From: Candidatus Altimarinota bacterium
GTDB lineage: Bacteria; Patescibacteriota; Gracilibacteria; UBA4473
DNA: 7,887 bases
Direction of reading: 5' to 3'
NCBI GenBank assembly: GCA_018401175.1
Contig: JAGYLK010000197.1
Coordinates: 1-7,887 of the forward strand
How positions within the stretch are numbered: position 1 is the stretch's first letter; every line of letters begins with the position of its first letter. Made by a program: the position numbers and the translations under genes. The notes below the pieces were generated by a model, which made no database searches, had not been told where the DNA came from, and worked only from the letters and a program-made list of their open reading frames with translations. This document shows positions 1-6,240 of this stretch, one piece after another.

Positions 1-1
1 G

Positions 2-91
2 GTTCTCATGGAAAATGCGGAATTATTTCGTACCCAGAAGGCGATCTTTGACCTTGCATGGCTTGGAGCGACGAGTTTTGTGGCACGATAG
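2..91 (+). CDS. 3' end of a truncated gene, possibly a TrmB-like transcriptional regulator
   Basis: The frame is open from the left edge of the window and stops at TAG (89-91), giving 29 C-terminal residues. The tail contains ENAELFRTQKAIFDLAW followed by LGATSF. This resembles the amphipathic last helix of TrmB-type sugar-sensing HTH regulators, where a pattern of the kind '..F..iFelaW..A' is common; that match is from memory. Frame 3 is also open to about 107, but its arginine-rich translation looks less protein-like. There is no GC-rich hairpin after the stop. The DNA-binding part would lie outside the window, so the family assignment is a guess from 29 residues. Confidence 0.4.
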   Translation, partial: VLMENAELFRTQKAIFDLAWLGATSFVAR

Positions 92-209
92 AATTGACTA
101 ATAATCACGGAAAATTTTAAAAGAAGATTATACAGAGAGTTAGTAAAAAAAAGAGAATTGCCAAAGTTGTGGCTCGTATTTTGAGATTCTTTAAAAAAGA
201 TTTTATTGC

Positions 210-238
210 TTGACCCTTTTGGGAAGAAGGAAAATAAT
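210..238 (+). promoter_or_regulatory. Sigma-70-type promoter of the 61-aa ORF
   Basis: The -35 box TTGACC (210-215, 5 of 6 matches to TTGACA) is followed by a 17-bp spacer and the -10 box AATAAT (233-238, 5 of 6 matches to TATAAT). The predicted transcription start is near 245, about 19 nt before the ATG at 264. This is the best promoter match I found in the window, and it supports a real transcript from this strand. Confidence 0.6.
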
Positions 239-256
239 TATACACGAATAATTATT
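233..256. promoter_or_regulatory. Inverted repeat over the -10 box, candidate operator
   Basis: The arms AATAATTA (233-240) and TAATTATT (249-256) are perfect 8-bp inverted complements separated by 8 nt. The left arm covers the -10 box and the right arm lies just after the predicted transcription start. A dimeric repressor could bind here and block the promoter. The arms are pure A+T, so a chance occurrence in AT-rich DNA is a serious alternative. Confidence 0.35.
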
Positions 257-263
257 TTTACGA

Positions 264-449
264 ATGGCATTAGAAGTATCGGCTGGAATAGAAGAAAGAA
301 AGCTCGAAACAATCCCCTTACTTGCTGATAAAGTAACACATTTATCCAACAGATATTGTGATAATGGATGTCCGATAAAAGACAACTGTAGTTCTTTTTC
401 TTGTTCCATTAAGGCTCTCTTAAATAAGATTGAGGGGGGAGAAAACTGA
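264..449 (+). CDS. Small four-cysteine protein of unknown function (61 aa)
   Basis: The ORF runs from ATG (264) to TGA (447-449), with an in-frame stop at 249-251 that rules out a longer form. The translation has an acidic/hydrophobic N-terminal half and then four cysteines at residues 32, 36, 42 and 47 (C-x3-C-x5-C-x4-C), in NRYCDNGCPIKDNC followed by SSFSC. Four cysteines so arranged could bind zinc or an iron-sulphur cluster, or form disulphides. There is no signal peptide or membrane segment. A good promoter sits 25 bp upstream of the ATG, but there is no Shine-Dalgarno sequence. The last base of its stop abuts the stop of the convergent gene on the other strand with no spacer. I do not recognise the family. 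A longer open frame on the opposite strand (203-556) overlaps it but looks spurious. Confidence 0.55.
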   Translation: MALEVSAGIEERKLETIPLLADKVTHLSNRYCDNGCPIKDNCSSFSCSIKALLNKIEGGEN

Positions 450-2099
450 TTATTCCACCGCATCGAGATAACACTTCTCGCAGTACACCTTCTCCGGTCT
501 CTCGGGAGCAAATGTAGTTTGAATGTCTGTTCCGCACTGGTCGCATTTTCGTTCAAAGAGTTTTCGTGGATTTCTCAATTTCATTCGTTCTGCGTGCCGA
601 CAGTCTGGACATTTGTGTGGAATTGGGAGATTCATTTTGCGATAAAACTTTAGTTCCGCTTTTTGAATTTTGTAGTTTTTTCCACAGGTTTCACATGCGA
701 GGATTTCGTTGCAGATAGAATCCGGGACGTCGGCGATATCGTCGGGGATTACGTCCAGTGTAGGGACAAGTCGCGACTTGTCCGTACTATCGTCACGCCA
801 TTTCCATCCTTTTGCCAACACTTCTTCTTTGGTCATGGGAAAGTATTCCTGGGCGACGGTTTCGTTGTACGCAAACGGTGAGAGTTCGATCGGAAAGAAT
901 TCGCCCCATTCGCCGGTCTTTTTCATATGTTCGATGATTTTGTCGCGCAGCTGGAAGTATTCTTCTTTTGAATATTGTTTATTGAGGATGCAGTATTGTT
1001 TTCGCTTCAAACTGACACACCCAAAACAATCTTCACAATTATGACAGTTATTCGAGTAAAACATGTTTTTGGATTTCCAACACCATAAGGAATACATTGT
1101 CATCCATGAATCATCGCAAGTTATACACTCGAGATTCCATTGATAATTTCCGCCTTGGCAATCATATGAGGATACTGCTGAATCAGAATTAATAATATAC
1201 TTTGAATCTTGAGAATTAAAACTTCCAAACCCCAGTACATTTTTACTATTTAATAATTGGTGTCCTTCGCAATTTTCACAATTTTGCAAAATAGTTGCTT
1301 TACGCGGTTTAGAAAGGAGCCAGTTTTTAAATTTATTTTTTAGCGTTTCTAGTTGAATGAAATCTCTCAAGTGAACATTCTTGATATGTTTTTCATATTC
1401 TTCTTTTGTGTATTGTTTATTAAAAATGCAATATTGTTTATGACGAAGACCAGAACAACAATAGCAGTCTCTACATCCCTTAAGATCATATCCAAAAAAA
1501 CAATTATGGCATCCTTCGCAGTTTTGTAAAAATCCGCAATGAAATATTTTGGTACAAAAAATACATTCATAGGCAAGTTCTGCACCATTAAAAATACTCA
1601 AGCAATCTGAAATGTCTTTTACATGGTCACAATGGTGAGAATATAAAACATCCTCAGCAAACCAACTTTCCATAGTGAAATAACAGTTTCTACTTTTTGA
1701 AAGATCTTGGCAATAGGCACAATTTTCACTTTGAATATTGTTATCATTTATAATAGCGAGCTGGGGAACCCGTTTCAATAATTCATTGAATTGTTTGAAA
1801 AATTGTTTGTCAAAACAGAATTCTTGTGCATAGGTAAGGGCATCCCACTGATCACTCCACCAGTATTTATTATTAAAAACGGGAAACACTTGATCTAGGT
1901 GATAGAGAGAAATGATAGCCTCATTTGTTGCGCTACAATTTCGTTTAAAAAAAGATCGATCGTTCCGCCATGACAACCGCCTTTTCAGTCGTTCCTCGGG
2001 ACACAGCGTCGGCACTGGAACCCCCATTTTCTCATAGAATTTCAGATCTTCGTCCGTAATCAGGAACTCTTTTCCAGAAATGGCACATATTTTCTTCAT
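450..2099 (-). CDS. Cysteine-rich zinc-ribbon repeat protein, paralogue C (549 aa)
   Basis: This protein has about 40 cysteines. Residues 1-85 form a zinc-ribbon-like module in which half the expected ligands are missing (C5-x2-S8, C33-x2-E36, C55-x2-T58). Residues 137-230 are 12-residue repeats such as RNCYFTMESWFA and EDVLYSHHCDHV, closed by KQYCIFNKQYTKEEYE. A helical linker (about 231-270) is followed by a second repeat block (about 283-376) that closes with KQYCILNKQYSKEEY. Residues 390-436 are the conserved hinge, and residues 440-446 are encoded by a DNA palindrome. Residues 469-543 carry four C-x2-C pairs (469/472, 497/500, 519/522, 540/543), consistent with two zinc sites resembling the zf-trcl type. 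The start is fixed by the MKKIC N-terminus shared with its paralogues; the ATG overlaps the stop of the preceding 37-aa ORF. The repeat domain is much more AT-rich than both ends. No signal peptide or membrane segment is seen. It is probably cytoplasmic and of unknown function; metal binding is inferred. Confidence 0.9.
   Translation of the reverse strand: MKKICAISGKEFLITDEDLKFYEKMGVPVPTLCPEERLKRRLSWRNDRSFFKRNCSATNEAIISLYHLDQVFPVFNNKYWWSDQWDALTYAQEFCFDKQFFKQFNELLKRVPQLAIINDNNIQSENCAYCQDLSKSRNCYFTMESWFAEDVLYSHHCDHVKDISDCLSIFNGAELAYECIFCTKIFHCGFLQNCEGCHNCFFGYDLKGCRDCYCCSGLRHKQYCIFNKQYTKEEYEKHIKNVHLRDFIQLETLKNKFKNWLLSKPRKATILQNCENCEGHQLLNSKNVLGFGSFNSQDSKYIINSDSAVSSYDCQGGNYQWNLECITCDDSWMTMYSLWCWKSKNMFYSNNCHNCEDCFGCVSLKRKQYCILNKQYSKEEYFQLRDKIIEHMKKTGEWGEFFPIELSPFAYNETVAQEYFPMTKEEVLAKGWKWRDDSTDKSRLVPTLDVIPDDIADVPDSICNEILACETCGKNYKIQKAELKFYRKMNLPIPHKCPDCRHAERMKLRNPRKLFERKCDQCGTDIQTTFAPERPEKVYCEKCYLDAVE
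760..787. repeat. 28-nt palindrome inside the paralogue C coding region
   Basis: Positions 764-783 are a perfect 20-bp palindrome, GGACAAGTCGCGACTTGTCC. It extends to 760-787 with a single mismatched pair (763/784). It encodes residues around DKSRLVP in the variable linker before the C-terminal zinc ribbons. Neither paralogue has a similar peptide there, although their linkers differ by only one or two residues in length. It looks like a dispersed palindromic repeat that became part of the gene in frame. Copies elsewhere in the genome cannot be seen from this window. Confidence 0.55.
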
Positions 2100-2209
2100 G
2101 AGAGAATGGTGATGAGGTTTTGCAAATCCTGTCCGCCGCAGTCCGCTTCAGGCGGACGAAGGAGGATGATTTCAAACTCAACCCCAGAAACAGCACAGAT
2201 TTTTTTCAT
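2096..2209 (-). pseudogene. 37-aa ORF: N-terminal remnant of a fourth paralogue, or a leader peptide
   Basis: The ATG (2209-2207) overlaps the TGA of paralogue B, and its own TGA (2098-2096) overlaps the ATG of paralogue C, both as ATGA. The first 14 residues, MKKICAVSGVEFEI, differ from the start of paralogue A at one position only (A6V7 against T6V7), and the DNA is similarly close. Homology then stops and the frame runs through a GC-rich palindrome encoding LRPPEADCGGQD before ending. The simplest reading is a truncated fourth copy whose body was deleted or replaced at the palindrome. Because the overlaps keep the frame linked, it may still serve translational coupling from B to C. There is no Shine-Dalgarno sequence before it or before C, which fits coupling but does not prove it. 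Confidence 0.6.
2129..2163. repeat. GC-rich short palindromic repeat
   Basis: On the plus strand GTCCGCC (2131-2137) pairs with GGCGGAC (2151-2157), and a second copy GTCCGC (2141-2146) can pair with the same right arm over a 5-nt loop. The two hairpins are therefore mutually exclusive. Partly complementary flanks, CCT and AAGG, extend the outer stem. It is far more GC-rich than its surroundings and sits exactly where the 37-aa ORF loses similarity to its paralogues. This looks like a REP-like or miniature mobile palindrome. It lacks a U-tract on either side, so it is unlikely to be a terminator. Confidence 0.55.
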
Positions 2210-3870
2210 TCTATGCAATCAAGATAACATTTCTCACAGTATACTTTCTCTGATCTCTCCGGAGCAAATGTGGTTTGGATTTCTATTCCACAGTTTCCAC
2301 ATTTTCGCTCAAAAAGTTTTCGCGAATTTCTCAAGTCCATACGTTTCTTATATCTACAATGAGGGCATTCTTGAGGAATAGGAAGTTTCATTTTTCGATA
2401 GAGAGTCAATTCAAGAGGTTGGATGCGATAGTTTTTTCCACAAGAGTGACAGGCCAGAATGACTTTTAGAATAGCCTCTGTTACATCTGTAATTTTCCCG
2501 GGAACATCGTATGTTTGAGGATGTGTATTTTTATTTAAGTCTTCCCCCCATCTCCAATTTTTCTCCAACACCTCCTTCTGAGTAAGAGGGAAATAATCCT
2601 GCGCGACAGTATCATTGTACGGGAATGGTGAAATTTCAATAGGGAAAAATTGTCCCCACTCGCCTGTTTTTTGCATGGACTGAATGATGCGAGCGACTTC
2701 TTTTTCATAGCTATCTTTTTTGTACTGCTTGTTAAAAATGCAGTACTGCTTGTTTCTCAGTCCTACGCATCCAAAACAATTTTTACAAGAAAAACATTGC
2801 TCACAATACCAGAGGTCAGAACAGAAAAATATATACAGGCAAAAATGACAGTTGAACGTATTCATTGTCCCTAACGTATTGTAGGATAATTCAGAGCGAT
2901 CGTAGATATTCGAACAATCGAACATATCTCTGGATTCAACTGCCAATTGGACGTATCGGCAATCTTCAGTCCCCATCATGTCATAACAATCGAGACAATT
3001 TTTGGCATTAATTATAAAGTCGCCCGTGCAATTTTCTGTATTTACAGCACGGGCATATTTGTAGATTCGTTTTTTTCGTAACGCATCAAAGATTTCTTTG
3101 GCTTTCAAAATATGTTTATGGTCGGATAAAAAATCTGAAATTCTTTTTTCATATTCTTCTCGTGATACTTTTTCATTCATGAAGTAGTACTCTTTTTTCA
3201 CCAAATTAGTACACAAAAAACAGTGATGACATCCTCGACAATCATCACAAAACCAGCAATCGTGACATCCTTGGGAGTAATATACCCATTTACAATCATA
3301 ACAATTCTCAACACTAAAACATTCATATAAAAGTTCGGATTTATACCCGAAGGAGGAATCAATAGTTGAGGTACAGTGTTGCAATAGCTTTCCATACAAA
3401 CAGTCTTCACAGTAGTCTGATGAATTTACCAAAAAACAGTTTTTTGACTCTCCAAGAGAAGTGGCATAAGGACAATTTTCATTGTTTACGGTTACCGTTG
3501 CCGCGTATGGAACTTCTTTTTGCAGTTCATGATATTGATTAAAAAAAGATTTGGTGTTCTCAAAATCGCGTCCAAAGTCGATTGCATCCCAAACATCAGA
3601 AAACCATTCTTCACGAGAACACACCTTTACTTCACTATCTGGACGATAAATTGAAAGCAATGGTTTTCCGGAAAAGGAGTTTTTATTTTGAAAGAGGAAT
3701 TGTTCGTTTCGATGAGAGACTCGCTGTCGAGCACGTTCTTCAGGAGACATTTCTGGTAATGGAATATCAAATTTTTCTCCCTCAAAAGTAGGGGCAATAT
3801 TTTTCAAAAAATCTTGCTCTTCTTGAGAAACTTCAAATTTCTTTCCCGAAATAGCACAAACTTTTTTCAT
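2206..3870 (-). CDS. Cysteine-rich zinc-ribbon repeat protein, paralogue B (554 aa)
   Basis: This paralogue has about 40 cysteines. Its N-terminal module is the most eroded of the three: C5 remains, nine extra residues precede the PEER motif, the Cys before PEER is Ser42, and the second ribbon has no cysteine pair. Twelve-residue repeats run exactly in phase from 143 to 226 (for example KNCFLVNSSDYC and HDCWFCDDCRGC) and again from 290 to 373 (for example KNCLDCYDMMGT and CKNCFGCVGLRN). The second block closes with KQYCIFNKQY. The hinge spans about 400-440. The C-terminal module keeps all eight ligands: C474/C477, C502/C505, C524/C527 and C545/C548. It starts 80 bp after the ATPase stop, beyond a terminator, so it probably has its own promoter. 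It ends on a TGA that overlaps the ATG of the next ORF. There is no signal peptide or membrane helix. Function is unknown; zinc binding by the C-terminal ribbons is likely. Confidence 0.9.
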   Translation of the reverse strand: MKKVCAISGKKFEVSQEEQDFLKNIAPTFEGEKFDIPLPEMSPEERARQRVSHRNEQFLFQNKNSFSGKPLLSIYRPDSEVKVCSREEWFSDVWDAIDFGRDFENTKSFFNQYHELQKEVPYAATVTVNNENCPYATSLGESKNCFLVNSSDYCEDCLYGKLLQHCTSTIDSSFGYKSELLYECFSVENCYDCKWVYYSQGCHDCWFCDDCRGCHHCFLCTNLVKKEYYFMNEKVSREEYEKRISDFLSDHKHILKAKEIFDALRKKRIYKYARAVNTENCTGDFIINAKNCLDCYDMMGTEDCRYVQLAVESRDMFDCSNIYDRSELSYNTLGTMNTFNCHFCLYIFFCSDLWYCEQCFSCKNCFGCVGLRNKQYCIFNKQYKKDSYEKEVARIIQSMQKTGEWGQFFPIEISPFPYNDTVAQDYFPLTQKEVLEKNWRWGEDLNKNTHPQTYDVPGKITDVTEAILKVILACHSCGKNYRIQPLELTLYRKMKLPIPQECPHCRYKKRMDLRNSRKLFERKCGNCGIEIQTTFAPERSEKVYCEKCYLDCIE

Positions 3871-3872
3871 CT

Positions 3873-3901
3873 ATGATAAATTTTGCATATTTCTTTGTAA
3901 A
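3873..3901 (-). promoter_or_regulatory. Possible promoter of paralogue B giving a near-leaderless mRNA
   Basis: Read on the minus strand, TTTACA (3901-3896) and TATCAT (3878-3873) are separated by 17 bp. The -35 box overlaps the U-tract of the upstream terminator. The -10 box ends only 2 nt before the ATG, so transcription would start at or just inside the start codon. There is no Shine-Dalgarno sequence, which fits leaderless initiation. The boxes are AT-rich and could be chance matches. Confidence 0.3.
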
Positions 3902-3952
3902 AAACAACTCACCCAGCTCTTTTGAAAGAGGGAGAAAACGGGGTGAGTTGTT
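3899..3952 (-). terminator. Rho-independent terminator of the ATPase gene
   Basis: AACAACTCACCC (minus strand, 3952-3941) pairs perfectly over 12 bp with the complementary arm at 3914-3903. A run of six T (3904-3899), partly shared with the stem, follows. The loop holds a small second hairpin (3917-3930, CTCTTT/AAAGAG). The first two stem bases come from the ATPase stop codon TAA (3953-3951), so the terminator begins inside the gene end. The stem is long and symmetric, and its 5' arm also ends in AA, so it gives a weak T-tract only in the minus direction. Confidence 0.8.
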
Positions 3953-6176
3953 AGACAATTGGCGCTTCAAATTCAGCTTCTTCTTCAAAGGCAGTTGATT
4001 TTTCAGGCTTTGCTTTTGGATCAAATTTTCCTTCTTCCCACTGAGTCAAAATCTCCTGAACTTTGTCTACGTGATTGGCGTATTTTTCACGGGAAGCAGC
4101 GATGCACTCTCGAGAATAATCTTTCTTGGGATAGACCATGTCGAGCGTGCGACCAGAGAATGCTTCACAGAGTTCTCCGTTCACCGACATTTTTATGTAG
4201 AATTCTCGCACTCCCAAGTTGATAATATCTCGCTCGTTGAAACGAGGATTATATTCCTCTGCCAAAATTTTTGCGTCTTCTCCTCCTACTCGAAATGAGA
4301 TCATTGATCCGACATTTCCAAAAACCGTTTTGCGAATAGAGTCTGGTAATTGTCCCATAAACTGGTGAGCAATGGTCAAATTCAAACGATATTTTCGTGC
4401 TTCAGACAGAATCTCATCGAATGTATCTGTTGCGAAATTTTGAAACTCATCTACATAGAGATAGAAATCTTTTCGATCTTCCTCTTTTGTATCGGCTCGT
4501 GACATAGCGGCTTGGTACATTTTTGTAATTACAATCGCTCCGATCAATGCTGCATTTTCTTCCCCGAGAATTCCCTTGGACGCTTTCATCAAGAAAATTT
4601 TCTGATTGTCCATTACATCCCGAAAATCCAGTTTGTTCTCTGGCTGTCCCACAATGTTTCGAATCATATTGGTAGAAACAAATTGTCCTACTTTGTTCAA
4701 CAATGGCGTAATTGCTTCGTTATCAAATTTCTCACTCCATCCGGCAAACTCATTCACCCAGAAATTTTTTACCACATTGTCCTGAATATTTCGCACGATA
4801 GTTTGACGATAGTTTTTATCCGTTAGCATTTTCAAAATAGACAAAATCGTCGTTCCCGGTGTATCGAGTAAAGCCAGTGTCGTATATCGAAGTACGTGTT
4901 CGAGTCGTGGCGTCCAATTTGCACCAAATAATTTTTTGAAAATCTCGATAAATCCAAGTGTTACTCGAATTTTTAGTTCCGGTGGTACTTCTTCAATCGG
5001 ATTAAATCCAACAGGAAAAGCAAGATCAGAGGGATCAAAAAAGACTACATCCTGTATTCTATTCTCAGGAATCATTCGGAGAATATTATCTACAAGATCT
5101 CCGTGAGGATCCAGTACTGCTACTCCTTTTCCCGATAAAATGTCATTTTGGATCAAGAGTTCTAAGAGCTTCGATTTCCCAGAACCAGATTTTCCAACGG
5201 TGTAGAGATGGCGACGGCGATCATCTCGATGAATTCCAAAGGGGATTCGCCTTCCATGAAAATTTGTTTCTCCAAAGAAGGAGATACTTTTGTCGCGCTT
5301 ATCTACGGGTAAAGCGGAAGGCGGTTCAGCTTTTTTTGCGAGCACATGCATCAAGTTTGGAACTTCTTGTTCATTTGGGAGATGGTACAGTGTTGCTAGT
5401 TCTTTTGTTGAAAGAAGAAACGAGTTGATCATCTTTCTCTTCTGGAAATCATCTACTCGTGAGTGATTTTTGCTCGTTCTTCCCGCTTGAATTTTATTGA
5501 GGTCGAGCGTATTGAAGTTTTGTGTAGCGCCCAGAATTGCTTTCAATCGACTGCGTGTATCCTTTTCCGGGGTATCAGAAAAAGCGGCAACACGCATGGA
5601 AACTTTGTAGACACGCCCTGTGATTTTACTGGAAATTTTTTCACTAAAGGTTTTGGATGCTCCTTTTTTGAACCAGTACTTCACTCGGAACGCTTGAGTA
5701 ACTTTATCAAATCGCTTACGCCATCCGAGTTTAAAATGATGGAATCCTGAGTCTTGTACGGGTTGTGCAATGATTTGAATCCATACACCTTCCCCCGGCG
5801 TTACCTTTGACATTACATTCAAAATTCCCGAAAGGGAATCTCCTTCAAATTCGGTGTAATCCCGCAATGGGAATAAATCATTTCGTTCCAGTCCTAATTC
5901 GGCGGAGAAAAAAGAAGTTTCTTTGGTAATTCTTTTTGTAAAATCAGGGATCTCAACAATATCGGCATCTGGCATTTCTGCATAAATTTGCCCAGAAACC
6001 ACTTCTGCTACCGATGGAGAAGCGGTGAAACAAAACCCTACGTTTTGCCCCATAGCGGCAATTTCAAAAGATATTTTTTGCCCATGGAGCGTTTCATGCA
6101 GTTGTATCAATATCTCATCAAATGCCTTCGCAATCTTTTTATTATTCTGCGGGATATTGACGAGAAAAGTTTTCAT
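3951..6176 (-). CDS. Orphan VirD4/TraD/HerA-like P-loop ATPase (741 aa)
   Basis: This is probably a DNA-translocating or DNA-pumping hexameric ATPase of the type IV coupling-protein/HerA superfamily. Residues 1-290 are a mixed alpha/beta N-terminal region without a recognisable motif. The ATPase core follows: Walker A GKSGSGKS (328-335), the family-typical LDPHGDL (355-361), Walker B FYLYVDEFQNF (571-581, with D576/E577), and a downstream sensor-like TIAHQF (601-606) with Gln605. The tail (from about 720) is acidic and low in complexity. No transmembrane helix is present, unlike VirD4/TraG, so it should be cytosolic or recruited by a partner. I chose the ATG at 6176; a TTG two codons upstream (6182) is the alternative. 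There is no Shine-Dalgarno sequence. It sits between cysteine-rich paralogues A and B on the same strand, with its own putative promoter and terminator, so it is probably a single-gene transcript. No VirB, relaxase or pilin genes are in view. The exact substrate is unknown. Confidence 0.9.
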   Translation of the reverse strand: MKTFLVNIPQNNKKIAKAFDEILIQLHETLHGQKISFEIAAMGQNVGFCFTASPSVAEVVSGQIYAEMPDADIVEIPDFTKRITKETSFFSAELGLERNDLFPLRDYTEFEGDSLSGILNVMSKVTPGEGVWIQIIAQPVQDSGFHHFKLGWRKRFDKVTQAFRVKYWFKKGASKTFSEKISSKITGRVYKVSMRVAAFSDTPEKDTRSRLKAILGATQNFNTLDLNKIQAGRTSKNHSRVDDFQKRKMINSFLLSTKELATLYHLPNEQEVPNLMHVLAKKAEPPSALPVDKRDKSISFFGETNFHGRRIPFGIHRDDRRRHLYTVGKSGSGKSKLLELLIQNDILSGKGVAVLDPHGDLVDNILRMIPENRIQDVVFFDPSDLAFPVGFNPIEEVPPELKIRVTLGFIEIFKKLFGANWTPRLEHVLRYTTLALLDTPGTTILSILKMLTDKNYRQTIVRNIQDNVVKNFWVNEFAGWSEKFDNEAITPLLNKVGQFVSTNMIRNIVGQPENKLDFRDVMDNQKIFLMKASKGILGEENAALIGAIVITKMYQAAMSRADTKEEDRKDFYLYVDEFQNFATDTFDEILSEARKYRLNLTIAHQFMGQLPDSIRKTVFGNVGSMISFRVGGEDAKILAEEYNPRFNERDIINLGVREFYIKMSVNGELCEAFSGRTLDMVYPKKDYSRECIAASREKYANHVDKVQEILTQWEEGKFDPKAKPEKSTAFEEEAEFEAPIV

Positions 6177-6200
6177 GATCAAGTTTAGAGCACCGCTGTT

Positions 6201-6229
6201 TGTATAGCACAGAACAGGTTGTTTTACAA
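6201..6229 (-). promoter_or_regulatory. Putative promoter of the ATPase gene
   Basis: On the minus strand TTGTAA (6229-6224, 4 of 6) and TATACA (6206-6201, 4 of 6) are 17 bp apart, and a TG one base upstream of the -10 box makes it an extended -10. Transcription would start near 6194, about 18 nt before the ATG at 6176. It lies in the 64-bp gap after paralogue A, where I see no convincing terminator, so read-through from A is also possible. Confidence 0.45.
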
Positions 6230-6240
6230 AAAAATCAATG

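Noticed and set aside
203..556. 117-aa open frame on the minus strand overlapping the 61-aa plus-strand ORF and the end of paralogue C
   Set aside because: Its 5' part lies antisense-frame within the conserved C-terminal zinc-ribbon region of paralogue C, and its composition is unnatural. The plus-strand ORF has a better promoter and a more protein-like sequence.
1367..1588. 73-aa hydrophobic open frame on the minus strand inside paralogue C
   Set aside because: It is an out-of-frame shadow of the AT-rich cysteine repeat region; TGT-rich codons read in another frame give Val/Ile/Phe.
2206..2208. TGA recoded as glycine (code 25), making paralogue B longer
   Set aside because: Paralogues A and C stop at the same alignment position with TAG and TAA, and read-through of the TGA gives no family-like sequence.
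2106..2381. 91-aa plus-strand open frame across the 37-aa ORF and the end of paralogue B
   Set aside because: It is antisense to the conserved zinc-ribbon coding region of B. No promoter or family resemblance was seen.
5824..5839. Perfect 6-bp stem with GAAA loop (ATTCCC-GAAA-GGGAAT)
   Set aside because: It lies within conserved ATPase coding sequence on the strand opposite to transcription, has no U-tract, and a stem this short is expected by chance.
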